Assembly: GCA_025774405.1 (NCBI GenBank)
Contig: JALGWB010000001.1
Span: 22,288 to 86,287, forward strand
Origin: a bacterium
GTDB lineage: Bacteria; Arandabacterota; Arandabacteria; Arandabacterales; Arandabacteraceae
Length of the DNA stretch: 64,000 bases
Direction: 5' to 3'
Shown: positions 54,697 to 64,000 of the stretch, in pieces
Layout: each line of letters starts with the position of its first letter
How positions within the stretch are numbered: the stretch's first letter is position 1
The notes under the pieces: generated by a model
What the model saw: the letters and a program-made list of their open reading frames with translations, nothing else
Databases searched by the model: none
Told to the model about the DNA's origin: nothing
Translations under genes and position numbers: made by a program

Positions 54697-57600
54697 ATGC
54701 CAACTGATGTCTTCACCACAGTATTTGATTTCAAGTCCCGCAACGACAAAGTTGTAAGCAAGGTTGCTGCCGACCTTGCTCGGTTGAGCAAGGCTGCCCA
54801 ATCTGCTGGCCAGCAGGCAATTCCGCCTATGGTGAAGTCCGTTAACCAGATGGTGGCCGCCTTCCCGAAAGTCTCTCCCCGTATCATGGATATCTCCAAA
54901 GCCCTTCAGCGAATCTCCGAGCCAGCGAAAGTTACAGGGAACCTGATCACCGCCCTCCGCGCGGACATTATGAATGTCAAAAAGGCAGGGGGTCCTTTTT
55001 CCGCTACAGCTAGAGATATCGACAAAGTCCTGAGGAAGATGAGTGGGACTCTCCTAGTCCTCACATCAGGTACGCAAGTTGCTGAAGAAGGTGCCAAAAG
55101 ATTTCTAAGCGTACTTACAAAGGACGCTCCCCCGAAAATCATAGCCTTACGAGAAGAGGTTGCAAGACTTGAGGAGGAGCTCGAGGCTGAGCAGGCCATA
55201 ATAAAAGAAACGGGGTCTCTTGAGGAATTTGCGGGTGTACACAAGGCGGCTTCGATTAATGTTAAAGATCTCAAGGAAAAACTGAAAGGAGTCAAAGGTG
55301 AGCTGAAAGCAGTAGAGACTCCCTACAAACGTGCAATTGCTCCTATAATTTCCACTATGGAAAAACTTGCTTCAGGAGGCCGAGTTACATCGGGCAAAAT
55401 TACAGAATTAATGAGCAGAGTACGCCGTTTGGGTAAGGACTTTGGCTATGCAGCAGGATGGGCCCGGCCCTTGGTTCGAAGACTCTCCGATATGCAGCGA
55501 GCCTTAGTTGATACCGAGAGGGCAGCTAAGTCTCAAGTCTCTGATGCCCTTAGGCCCTGGTCGAAGACCCTCCAGAACGTCATTGCTCAGTTTGGAACCG
55601 TCCCCGCGCCCATGCAACGTATCCAAAAGGGGATGACAGATCTCCAGGCATCTTTCCAGGCGGGCAGCCTTAGCGCCAAGCAAGTTCAGCGGGCGATCAA
55701 CTTGGTCAGGGTAGCTGGCGGAGAGCTCTCTGCCCAGCAACGCGCCATGATTCCCAAAACTCTGGTTTCAGACCTTGAGAAGCTCTTTAGCGTTCTCAAG
55801 AAGAATGAGGCGGTACAGAGAGAGCTTGGGCGGGCTATGGCTTTCGGCTTTGATCGAGGAGAAAAAGAGATAAAGTCTCTCCGTAGAATGCAGTCGGTTG
55901 CCTCAGGTGTGATGATGGGAACATCGTTGCTCCAGGGCAATATCAGGTCGCTGGCCTTCTCTTTCGTCTTCCTCAGGTTTGCACAGAAGAAAGCCGTCTT
56001 TCAAGCAGCGGCTCTCACTGTTGCATTTGGACTCCTGGCTAAAGCCGTGAAGCTAGTTATCTCCACTCTCTTGTCTCTTATCAAGGGTTTCCTCTCAATC
56101 ATTGTCAAGGCTATCAAAGGAGCTGTCTCACTCATAACTAGGCTCGTCAAGGGTATTTGCTCCCTTGTGGTCAAACTCGTCAAGGGAGCTATGAGTCTCG
56201 CAGTCAAGGTTCTGAAAGGCGCTCTGGGGGCAGCAGGAGGATTGCTAACAAGTTTTCTCGATCTTGTTAATAGGATATTCAGCAAAGTTGCTGAGATAAT
56301 AGTGAGGAGTGTTCAGAGAGCTTCTACCGCCTTACAGGGATTAGGTAAGGCTATCTTGGAAGCGACAAGGAAGATACCCCAGATAGGAGAGCCATACGAA
56401 AAGGCATCTGCTTCTATTCGGGAATCAATTCAGAAGCTGCTGGCTGTTATCGGTCAGCCCTTTGTCAGGGATGTCATTCTTCCCCTGTTAGAAATCCTTG
56501 CGAGATTAGCAAATGAGGTCTTTTCACTTGCCAGATCGTTTATGACCTGGGTTCAGAAGTCTGGCCTGTGGGCGGCGGCTCTCCAGGTCTGGAAGGATGC
56601 CATCCAGGATTTCATGCCCACCTTAAGGGAGATGTGGATTGGCATCAAGATCATACTCATTGGAGCCATTTACCTCAGCATAGCAGCTTTCAAGGCCCTG
56701 GGTTTCATCATTGGCAGAGTTATGAAGGCAGTGGCTGGACTCTGGGCCTGGTTCAAGAAGTGGCTCAAAACCATGAAGCCCCTCTGGGACTCTCTCAGAA
56801 TGATGTCTCAAGCCCTCAAGGAGATGGACTGGCGAGCCTTCCTGCAAGGAGCCAAAGATTTCATTACTAACTTGCCTCCCCAGCTTTACTCTGCTCTTCT
56901 TGCAGCCATTGGGCTGATTGCCCTCTTCTTTGGCGCGAAACTAGCTAGCGCGATTGCCACAAGTCTAGGAGGGCAAGCATGGGGAATGGCAGTCAATGCT
57001 ATCTTTATAGGATTGGCCGCTGCCCTTTTAGCAGGGATTATTGACTTTGAGAAGAACCCTGATTTTGTAACAGCTTGGCACAAGCTCCTTGGCGCAATCG
57101 CGAAGGCATTAGCGTCAGGCGAATACTCAGATGCTTTCATGATGGTTGGGGGAGCCCTCTTAGCAGGGATAGCAAGAGGGCTAACCATGTTTATTATGCC
57201 TAAGGGAGCACAGGGTGAATTATCAGATAGGGTTACCAAAGGAATCAACGAAGCCCTCGGAATGGTTGCTGATAAAGATGTCAAAGGAGGAGTAGGGAAA
57301 TTAGGCGAGGTACTTGAAGATGTTGTGAGCACAGAATGGCTTCGTGTTCTCATAATAGGACTCGCTGCTGCTTTGGCCACGGCCTTCGGCAGCCCCGCCC
57401 TGGGTGTCGCGATGGCCGCTGGGGTTGGCTTGATGTTACGAAATGTCCCAGAGGGGAAACTGAAGGAGGAGCTAGTCAGTTGGACAAAGGACACCTTCGG
57501 GCCTGCGCTTGCAGGTGCACTAGCGGCACTTGTAGTTCCTCCACCAAAGCATGTATTTCGATATCCGAGTGAAGTGGAGCCAGACACGTCTTTTCTGAAA

Positions 57601-59130
57601 AGACTCGCGACATTCGCGGTGGAGCTTGTCAAGGCTATTGGGAAAAAGATCCAAGCGGCATTCGAAACCCCTGAGGGCAAGGCCACAATCAAGACCGTCC
57701 TGGAGGCCTTTGGGGCCGCCATAATTGGAGGCCTCGAATTCCTGACCCAGTTTCTGGAAAAACATAAATCTGACATTGTTGGCTGTATCACAGACACCCT
57801 GAACGCAATTACAGATGCAATCACGAGTGGCCCAGAAACCCCTCCTCGACCCTCGTGGATGATACCAGATATCCCACCGCCGGTTCCTCCTAAGAAATCT
57901 GACCTCTCAGGAGTTGCTGGTGCGTTTGCGAGGTTCTTTACTACGGTACTAGAGATAGTACAGGCGTCCTTGATAGATTCAGGAGCCCTTGCAAATCTCG
58001 CTGGTGCGCTTATAAACGAACTTGTGAAGTTCTTCGATCCAAAGAGTGGGCCAGGGGGCAAGCTAGTCACGGCTCTTACTGAGCTCTTTGTCTCTAGTCT
58101 CAGGTCTGCCATTGATACGCTCCTAGAAGCAGAGGAGGGGGAGGAGAACCGTCTTGTCAAGATTGGCAAGGCCATTGGGGGTGGAATAATAGCAGGGGTA
58201 GAAGAGAGCCTTAAGGGAACTCCTTTATCTGAAGCGTATGACCTTGAGGTAACCCCTGAAGGTGAAAGAAAGGCCAGAACCTTTGGGGGCTTGCTAGCTG
58301 CCATAGTCACTAATGCCTTTGCTCCGAAAGAGCTCGCGACCTCCCCTGCCAAATTGATCAAAGCATACTTCAGGCCTCAGGACGTTGAAGTGGTAAAGGC
58401 CGAAGCCGAGGCGGAGAGCGCAGGCATACGGCTCCGCGATAAGTATTTCACGCCCTGGTATGTCCCCTGGGCAGGAGCTGCCAATCTTATCAAATGGATC
58501 AGGCTCTGGCTACTTCCTAATAAGACCGCAGATGCAGAAAGCGCTGCTCAAGCCGCTGGCAAGCGTCTCCTAGCTGGGGGCTCTCCTGGATTCCTACCTG
58601 GTGTTGAAGCAGGTTGGACTGAGTCTCTGCGTCCCTATCTCGAAGAAACTGTTGTTGGGGGGATTACCGATCTGCTCACAGTTGGACTCCCCTCTGAGGA
58701 ATGGGGTTCTGACTTCACCGAGCACTTTAAAACAGGTGTTCAGTCTAAGTTAGAAAATCTTCTAAAGGAGATTAAGTCAATCGGAAAGAAGATTCGGGAT
58801 TCCTTGTATGATGGGATTGGAGAGATAGTGGTTCATGTGAAAGTGGTCTATCATGGATCTCTGCCTCCTTCTCCCCCTGTTAATGAACTTCAACATGGTG
58901 GTATTGTCACCAGACCGACCCTAGCGCTAATTGGCGAGCGGGGGCCCGAAGCCGTAGTTCCCCTTAGCGGAGGTAGAGGGCGGGTAGGGGTTGCCCCTGT
59001 GAACGTTTACGTAACTGGCAACTACATCCTTGACGATATGGCCGCTGGCCGCCTGGCTGACAAGGTAGGTCAGGCAGTAGTCAAGAAGATCAATCGCCAC
59101 TATCAGATCGGCTTCGTAGGAGTGGGCTGA
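54697..59130 (+). CDS. tape measure protein (1477 aa)
   Basis: Sets tail length. Long helical N-terminal region (~1-430), then a hydrophobic zone (~410-540) in which a ~11-residue unit like LVKAIKGAVSL / LVKGAMSLAVK recurs, further membrane-like helices to ~800, and the typical end HGGIVTRPTLALIGERGPEAVVPL (~1400-1420). At ~1.5 A per residue the tail would be roughly 220 nm. Confidence 0.9.
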   Translation: MPTDVFTTVFDFKSRNDKVVSKVAADLARLSKAAQSAGQQAIPPMVKSVNQMVAAFPKVSPRIMDISKALQRISEPAKVTGNLITALRADIMNVKKAGGPFSATARDIDKVLRKMSGTLLVLTSGTQVAEEGAKRFLSVLTKDAPPKIIALREEVARLEEELEAEQAIIKETGSLEEFAGVHKAASINVKDLKEKLKGVKGELKAVETPYKRAIAPIISTMEKLASGGRVTSGKITELMSRVRRLGKDFGYAAGWARPLVRRLSDMQRALVDTERAAKSQVSDALRPWSKTLQNVIAQFGTVPAPMQRIQKGMTDLQASFQAGSLSAKQVQRAINLVRVAGGELSAQQRAMIPKTLVSDLEKLFSVLKKNEAVQRELGRAMAFGFDRGEKEIKSLRRMQSVASGVMMGTSLLQGNIRSLAFSFVFLRFAQKKAVFQAAALTVAFGLLAKAVKLVISTLLSLIKGFLSIIVKAIKGAVSLITRLVKGICSLVVKLVKGAMSLAVKVLKGALGAAGGLLTSFLDLVNRIFSKVAEIIVRSVQRASTALQGLGKAILEATRKIPQIGEPYEKASASIRESIQKLLAVIGQPFVRDVILPLLEILARLANEVFSLARSFMTWVQKSGLWAAALQVWKDAIQDFMPTLREMWIGIKIILIGAIYLSIAAFKALGFIIGRVMKAVAGLWAWFKKWLKTMKPLWDSLRMMSQALKEMDWRAFLQGAKDFITNLPPQLYSALLAAIGLIALFFGAKLASAIATSLGGQAWGMAVNAIFIGLAAALLAGIIDFEKNPDFVTAWHKLLGAIAKALASGEYSDAFMMVGGALLAGIARGLTMFIMPKGAQGELSDRVTKGINEALGMVADKDVKGGVGKLGEVLEDVVSTEWLRVLIIGLAAALATAFGSPALGVAMAAGVGLMLRNVPEGKLKEELVSWTKDTFGPALAGALAALVVPPPKHVFRYPSEVEPDTSFLKRLATFAVELVKAIGKKIQAAFETPEGKATIKTVLEAFGAAIIGGLEFLTQFLEKHKSDIVGCITDTLNAITDAITSGPETPPRPSWMIPDIPPPVPPKKSDLSGVAGAFARFFTTVLEIVQASLIDSGALANLAGALINELVKFFDPKSGPGGKLVTALTELFVSSLRSAIDTLLEAEEGEENRLVKIGKAIGGGIIAGVEESLKGTPLSEAYDLEVTPEGERKARTFGGLLAAIVTNAFAPKELATSPAKLIKAYFRPQDVEVVKAEAEAESAGIRLRDKYFTPWYVPWAGAANLIKWIRLWLLPNKTADAESAAQAAGKRLLAGGSPGFLPGVEAGWTESLRPYLEETVVGGITDLLTVGLPSEEWGSDFTEHFKTGVQSKLENLLKEIKSIGKKIRDSLYDGIGEIVVHVKVVYHGSLPPSPPVNELQHGGIVTRPTLALIGERGPEAVVPLSGGRGRVGVAPVNVYVTGNYILDDMAAGRLADKVGQAVVKKINRHYQIGFVGVG

Positions 59131-59164
59131 TGCGAGGTCCCAAACTTAACTTAGGAGTCTGCTG

Positions 59165-60616
59165 ATGGCCTTCACCTTCACCATAGACGGCTACGACCGA
59201 AACGACTACCTGATTCTATCGAGCCTGGAAGTAACCGAGGGGTCGGGGCCCCATGGCGACACTTGCAGTTTCGTAATAGAGATACCCAACGCTCTAGTGC
59301 CTGACACCGTAGACAGACCAACAAGCGGCAACCCAGTTGAGATCACAATAGATAAAAATCTTCCAACTGAAGTTGTCCATTTCAAAGGCATTGTAGCTGA
59401 AGTAACTGAAGAGCCTTTCAATCCAGATGTGACTCGATACAGTTGCTCATGCACTGACTATACGCGATGGCTGGACCGAGTGCTGATTACTACCGAGCGC
59501 CCAGCAGAGCTGGCAGGGGACAGAATCAAGGCTTTGGTCACCTGGATACTTAATGAGCTTGAGGGAGCCCCCTTCCCCTTTGGGACCTCGCATGTCGAGA
59601 ACGGCTATACAGTTGAAGCCGAGAGTTACGACTACGTCACTCTTAGCTCAATTCTGAGTTCATTAGCGGAAACCTGTATCTATCATTGGTACGTTGACTT
59701 TGACAAAGAGATTTACTTCTACGAAATTGAGTCTGCTGACAATGTATCGCCCTTAGACACGAGCTACAGCAACATCCTAGACTTGGACGATTCAGATACC
59801 AACCTCGTCATTGGGGACATAGTAATATCTGAGGATTCTACTCAGATCAAGAACCGTATTTATATCAAAGGATACTCTGAAAAAGATTCTAATGCTCGTC
59901 CTGAAACCCACACTGCAGAGGCAGATAAGAGTTTCTACAAACTCTTCCAGGCTCCCTGGGACGCAGAATCTACTACTGTTACCGTCGATGGGACACCAAG
60001 GACTGTGGTAATTGACCCCCTGGATGGAGCCCAGGTGACCCTAGACGGCAAAGAGGGATTGGCCTACATTTGCACATTCAACATGGGCTTAAGGTTCCCT
60101 CTAACTGATTTGCCAACTGCTGGTCAGGCAATCGCGATAACCTACCATTCTGAATTGCCTGATAGAATTTCCATGTTCGAGGACAAAGCCAGTATTGACT
60201 TTTTCGCCGACAGAGAAAGCTACGGAACTGCTTCCGTTAATCAGTCCTCAGGCGTGCATTCGTTTATGGTATCTGTGCCAAATGTGAAGGTTACCTCCAT
60301 TGATCCAATCGAGGCTATGGGGGAGTACCTCCTAGCTAGGTATGCCTGGCCTTTGAGGTCAGGGTCTTTCACGACTTATAGTCTCACAGGTTGGAAATCT
60401 GGCCAATATTTCAATCTCACAAGCGACTCCGCCCACCGAGACATCTATGACTACGAGAGTTATTGGAAATCGGGAGACGACGAAACCAAGAACCCTGTCG
60501 TCATGTACGTCCATCAAGTGAGAAAGACCTTCCAGGTAGTTAGCGATGGGGCAGGCGGTACTGAGGAGTTAGTCCGAGAGGAAGTCGAGTTCTCCAATCA
60601 GCCATATCTTTCTTGA
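59165..60616 (+). CDS. baseplate hub-like minor tail protein (483 aa)
   Basis: ATG 59165 with AGGAG upstream. Residues ~1-110 open with FTFTIDGYDRNDYLILSSL and a CSFVIEIPN strand; the middle includes LSSLAETCIYHWYVDFDKEIYFYE, like the hub domain of late-control-D proteins. Follows the tape measure as expected. Confidence 0.65.
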   Translation: MAFTFTIDGYDRNDYLILSSLEVTEGSGPHGDTCSFVIEIPNALVPDTVDRPTSGNPVEITIDKNLPTEVVHFKGIVAEVTEEPFNPDVTRYSCSCTDYTRWLDRVLITTERPAELAGDRIKALVTWILNELEGAPFPFGTSHVENGYTVEAESYDYVTLSSILSSLAETCIYHWYVDFDKEIYFYEIESADNVSPLDTSYSNILDLDDSDTNLVIGDIVISEDSTQIKNRIYIKGYSEKDSNARPETHTAEADKSFYKLFQAPWDAESTTVTVDGTPRTVVIDPLDGAQVTLDGKEGLAYICTFNMGLRFPLTDLPTAGQAIAITYHSELPDRISMFEDKASIDFFADRESYGTASVNQSSGVHSFMVSVPNVKVTSIDPIEAMGEYLLARYAWPLRSGSFTTYSLTGWKSGQYFNLTSDSAHRDIYDYESYWKSGDDETKNPVVMYVHQVRKTFQVVSDGAGGTEELVREEVEFSNQPYLS

Positions 60617-60625
60617 GGTTAGCCA

Positions 60626-60871
60626 ATGGACCTTTCGTCTTTCATAGGCCAGTTGTTCGGCAAGGCAATGAGAATTGCTCCACCTAAGAGTGCTCATAGG
60701 CTTCTAACTACCTTCTTGGGACTGTACGAGGACGTTAACCTTGGGCAGCCTGAGGTGATAGAAGTAAGGGCCTGTCCTACAGAGGTTGCAGATGGCTATT
60801 GGGCTGATAGCGAAGGCGCTTGGAGCGAAACAGTCAATCTGCGCTGGGATGAAGGTGCTTGGGGTGAATAG
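60626..60871 (+). CDS. small tail-tip protein, paralog 1 (81 aa)
   Basis: ATG 60626 with GAGGTTAG upstream. PKSAHRLLTTFLGLYEDVNLG is closely matched in the next gene (AKSAHRILTTFLGIYEEV). The C-terminus ends in WDEGAWGE. Likely a tail-tip or fibre-adaptor protein. Confidence 0.55.
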   Translation: MDLSSFIGQLFGKAMRIAPPKSAHRLLTTFLGLYEDVNLGQPEVIEVRACPTEVADGYWADSEGAWSETVNLRWDEGAWGE

Positions 60872-61166
60872 GCTGGCATCGATTCTGGGTAGGCTCTACA
60901 GGGTCCTAGACCAGAGAGTGGCTAAAAGTGCTCACAGGATACTCACGACCTTCCTTGGTATCTATGAGGAGGTTGGTCTGAGCCAGCCTGCGGCAATCGA
61001 AGTTCGCAGTCCACCCTATGTAGCATATTGGGCCGACAGCGAGGAGAGTTTTGACTCTGACAAGAATATCTACTGGGATGAGGGGCAGCATGGCTTCTAC
61101 CCCGGCGGAGGCTTCTGGGATGACGGTGTATCAAAGTGGGACGATGCGGTAACAAAGTGGGGATGA
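60864..61166 (+). CDS. small tail-tip protein, paralog 2 (100 aa)
   Basis: I choose GTG 60864 because AAGG lies nine bases upstream; it overlaps paralog 1 by eight bases. Shares the SAHRxLTTFLGxYEEV block with paralog 1, so the pair is a tandem duplication; its C-terminus adds extra Trp/Asp repeats (YWDEG, FWDDG, KWDDA). Confidence 0.55.
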   Translation: MNRLASILGRLYRVLDQRVAKSAHRILTTFLGIYEEVGLSQPAAIEVRSPPYVAYWADSEESFDSDKNIYWDEGQHGFYPGGGFWDDGVSKWDDAVTKWG

Positions 61167-61171
61167 CATAG

Positions 61172-64000
61172 ATGGCATATCCTGAATCTTCTGACATATC
61201 TCCAGGCAATGACCTGCTCTCAGCTCAATACAATAATTTGAGAAGCGATCTCCTGCATGCGACCTCTGGGCATGACCACACCGGCGCAGTTGACCATGGA
61301 ACAAGGATACCTCTTGGACCTGGGCTAGAGTGGAGCGGAGGTGCTTATCGACTCTCAGCCTATGTGCAGCTGACTGGCCTGGGTATTGGCACGGCGGCTG
61401 GGGTAGCCAATCAAATCACAATGGTGGATGGAGGCACTATTGGTCAGACATCTGGAGCACTCCTCACTTTCAATGATTCGGATAGTAGCTTCCAGGTAGA
61501 TGTGGGAGGGAAGACAGCACTTTACCTAGATGACACTGATACCAATGTTCTCTTTGGGGCTGATGCCGGCGCTACGGTTGACGCAGACGGAGATAATACC
61601 TTTCTTGGGCACTCGGCAGGCTATAGCACTACGAGCGGAGGTGATAATGTTTATGTCGGCCACCAGGCAGGTTACACAGGCATTAGCGAAGATTGGAATG
61701 TTGCCATCGGTGTGGATGCAATGCAATTGGCCAAAGCAAGTGCAAATGTAGCCATAGGTTACAAGGCATTAGAGGATGCCGGAACGACGAGTGATGGTGA
61801 TTCCAATGTCGCAGTAGGTGCTTGGGCGATGGAGGAAATGGATACTGGTTCACTTAACGTAGCAATTGGTCAATCTGCTATGGAGAACTTCGTCAGTGGT
61901 GATTGCAATGTGGCTATTGGCGAAGAGGCCATGGAGTCCGCAGCAGGCAGTGGCGAGTATAACGTCGCCGTTGGCTATCTGGCTATGGAGGCCATCACAT
62001 CTGGAGGGGATAATGTCGCCGTTGGCTCATTTGCATTGGTCTACATCACAGAGGGCAACCGAAACATTGCGATAGGTCGGGAGGCCTTAACAGATCTTAC
62101 AACAGCTTCCGATATGATAGGGATTGGCTACCATGCAGGTCACAGTACGACGACTGCCACTGATAGCATTCTTATTGGGAAGGAGGCGGGGTATACATTG
62201 ACGACCGGCAGCAGTAATGTTGCTGTCGGTTACCAGGCTATGCAACTCACTGGAGTTGGCGTCTCATACAGTGTGGCCATGGGCTATCAGGCCCTACAAG
62301 ACGCAGGCACAACTAGCGATGGTGATTATAACACTGCCATTGGCTACGCTGCTATGTTGCAGGCCGACCAGGGCGAGTACAACGTCGCAGTGGGCGCAAG
62401 TGCTTTGCAAAATGCCACTGACGGCGACTTCAACACTGCCATAGGCATGGAGGCGATGGCAAGTGGTGTAGGTACTCCAGTGAGCAATGTAGCTGTTGGT
62501 TATCAGGCGATGTATGGAGGGGGAACTTCACCGACAGGGAACGTAGCCGTAGGGAATTCCGCAGGACTGGCACTGGACACGGGTAACTACAATGTGCTGA
62601 TTGGTTTCGAAGCGGGCATCGCTCTCACCGAGGGCACTGAAAATATCATAATAGGCCCTGAGGCTGGCCTTTCTCTTACGACTGGTAACTACAATATCTT
62701 AATTGGCGACGAAGCTGGCTACAATCTCGTAGATGGCGGCTGGAACACAGCAGTTGGCGATTTGGCCATGGAGAAGTGTGGGACAGGCGCAAATTTCAAC
62801 ACTGCCATTGGCGAGAATGCTTTACGGGATGTAGGGAAAACGAGCGACGGCGAATGCAACACTGCTGTCGGGGGTGAAGCCCTATATGATATGGACACTG
62901 GTGAGTATAATGTGGCGGTGGGGTACGCTGCCATGGTCTGGGCTGTTGCTGGGGATTACAATACTGCGGTTGGTGCCCACGCAATGGAAGGTCATTCTGA
63001 ATCAACAGGAAGTTACAATATCGGAATAGGCTATGAGGCGTTGTATTATGGGCCAGGCACAGGAGATCACAACATTGGAATAGGAATGTTAGCAGCTGCA
63101 CGTCTTGGGGCAGGTGCAGGCGCTCACAATGTTGCCATCGGTTATCGTGCAATGTACGAGAATGAGGAGGCAAGTAACAATGTTGTAATCGGTTCTGAGG
63201 CGGGGAGAGGGGTTGCCGCGACTGACTTCGCGGATAGTGTGGTCATTGGCTATCAGGCAGGATTCGCATTGACCTCTGGGAGCAATAATGTATTGGCTGG
63301 TTATCAATCGGGCCTTGCGCTTACTACGGGCGAAGCCAACGTTTTCCTCGGCTATCAGGCCGGATACAGTGAGACGGGTTCTAACAAGCTCTATATCGAA
63401 AACTCGGACTCAGCAGAGCCCCTCATCTATGGAGAGTTCGATAACGATCTGGTAAAGGTCAATGGTACTGTAGAATCGTCTGTGGGCTTCATCGTCGAGC
63501 AGGTTGATGCCTCGACGTATAAGTATCTGCAAGATTGGATGAATACCACCCAAAGTGCTGGTGCTATCTCTGGTGGAGCGATTACAGCGACAACCTACGC
63601 CATCACTGACGCCGACGATGTGGCAAACACATTCAAAGTCGCTGACGACATGACGGCATATTTCACTGACGGAGTGGAGTTCACAGTTTCTGGGTCTACT
63701 GGCAATGATGGTGATTATACGACTGTTGGCGATGCAACCTTTGCTGCTGGTGAAACCACGATAACGGTAGCGAACGTACCCGATGGAACAGATGATGGTG
63801 ATATTGCTGATGGGCGTGTGGATGTTGATTTCGGCGCAGGAATGGTCAAGAAGACGGATGATGATATAGACGGTGTTACGGCTTTTATGGACTGGCCCAA
63901 AACTGAACACATCTTGTTGGTTGATGCTACGCGAAATGTTATCTATGTTGATTACAATGCTGGAACCCCACTTGTCAAGGCTACGGATGACCCTGGTACA
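61172..64000 (+). CDS. giant tail fibre with YadA-like repeats, 3' end cut off
   Basis: ATG 61172; 943 codons open to the window end. Residues 1-~110 form a tail-attachment region with SGHDHTGAVDH (a motif common in tail-associated fibres). From ~130 to ~730 there are 34 repeats of the type NVAIGYQAM, spaced ~15-24 residues, as in the left-handed beta-roll head of YadA/Hep_Hag trimeric adhesins. The region after ~740 is Asp/Thr-rich and may be the receptor-binding part. Host attachment fibre. Confidence 0.85.
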   Translation, partial: MAYPESSDISPGNDLLSAQYNNLRSDLLHATSGHDHTGAVDHGTRIPLGPGLEWSGGAYRLSAYVQLTGLGIGTAAGVANQITMVDGGTIGQTSGALLTFNDSDSSFQVDVGGKTALYLDDTDTNVLFGADAGATVDADGDNTFLGHSAGYSTTSGGDNVYVGHQAGYTGISEDWNVAIGVDAMQLAKASANVAIGYKALEDAGTTSDGDSNVAVGAWAMEEMDTGSLNVAIGQSAMENFVSGDCNVAIGEEAMESAAGSGEYNVAVGYLAMEAITSGGDNVAVGSFALVYITEGNRNIAIGREALTDLTTASDMIGIGYHAGHSTTTATDSILIGKEAGYTLTTGSSNVAVGYQAMQLTGVGVSYSVAMGYQALQDAGTTSDGDYNTAIGYAAMLQADQGEYNVAVGASALQNATDGDFNTAIGMEAMASGVGTPVSNVAVGYQAMYGGGTSPTGNVAVGNSAGLALDTGNYNVLIGFEAGIALTEGTENIIIGPEAGLSLTTGNYNILIGDEAGYNLVDGGWNTAVGDLAMEKCGTGANFNTAIGENALRDVGKTSDGECNTAVGGEALYDMDTGEYNVAVGYAAMVWAVAGDYNTAVGAHAMEGHSESTGSYNIGIGYEALYYGPGTGDHNIGIGMLAAARLGAGAGAHNVAIGYRAMYENEEASNNVVIGSEAGRGVAATDFADSVVIGYQAGFALTSGSNNVLAGYQSGLALTTGEANVFLGYQAGYSETGSNKLYIENSDSAEPLIYGEFDNDLVKVNGTVESSVGFIVEQVDASTYKYLQDWMNTTQSAGAISGGAITATTYAITDADDVANTFKVADDMTAYFTDGVEFTVSGSTGNDGDYTTVGDATFAAGETTITVANVPDGTDDGDIADGRVDVDFGAGMVKKTDDDIDGVTAFMDWPKTEHILLVDATRNVIYVDYNAGTPLVKATDDPGT

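Noticed and set aside
56886..58361. 491-codon minus-strand frame inside the tape measure gene
   Set aside because: Composition bias of the opposite strand; Ser/Ala/Pro-rich with no domain, and the plus-strand gene is certain.

Overview
The window is a contiguous piece of a tailed-phage genome (double-stranded DNA, siphovirus-like: a 1477-residue tape measure protein, a tail tube protein, a -1 frameshifted tail chaperone, no tail sheath seen). Promoters are near-perfect sigma70 type and almost every gene has an AGGAGG-like ribosome binding site, so the host is a bacterium; the sequence does not let me name it. Both ends are cut inside genes (a leftward gene at 1-44, a fibre gene running off at 64000).

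Layout. (1) 1-21377, minus strand: a tightly packed early/accessory arm of about 50 genes, many under 100 codons and joined by ATGA/GTGA overlaps. It holds a Cas4/RecB-like Fe-S nuclease, a DinG/XPD-type Fe-S helicase, a RuvB-like motor, a frameshifted DNA methyltransferase, a truncated copy of that methyltransferase's N-terminus, a lytic transglycosylase-like protein, two HExxH zinc proteins, two ribbon-helix-helix and two helix-turn-helix regulators, many small zinc-ribbon proteins and several tiny membrane proteins. Promoters lie at 6107-6135 and 21516-21543. (2) 20480-22093: a control region with GAACTGG iterons, TTTACATAAYGG repeats, a consensus rightward promoter and a long branched inverted repeat that should form a structured RNA. 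(3) 22094-23732, plus: an HNH endonuclease with two AP2 domains and an unknown Cys-cluster protein. (4) 23949-25046, minus: a DUF5662-type protein and a zinc-finger protein resembling small terminases. (5) 25178 to the end, plus: the late region. It runs split terminase, portal, ASCH-nucleotidyltransferase fusion, a 10.8-kb island of glycosyltransferases and methyltransferases, a HIT-like protein, a 1343-residue ligase-methyltransferase-XkdF protease polyprotein, an 892-residue zinc ribbon-protease-scaffold-capsid polyprotein, connector and tail genes, tape measure, baseplate hub-like protein and a giant fibre with 34 YadA-like repeats.

How it fits together: the left arm appears to serve recombination-dependent DNA metabolism, host takeover and regulation; the right arm builds the particle. 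The glycan island sits between portal and capsid genes, so its enzymes are probably made late and may decorate the virion or the host surface. The most unusual points are the two fused polyproteins, the promoter-driven structured RNA before the HNH-AP2 gene, the terminase divided by an unrelated gene, and the number of overlooked micro-ORFs.
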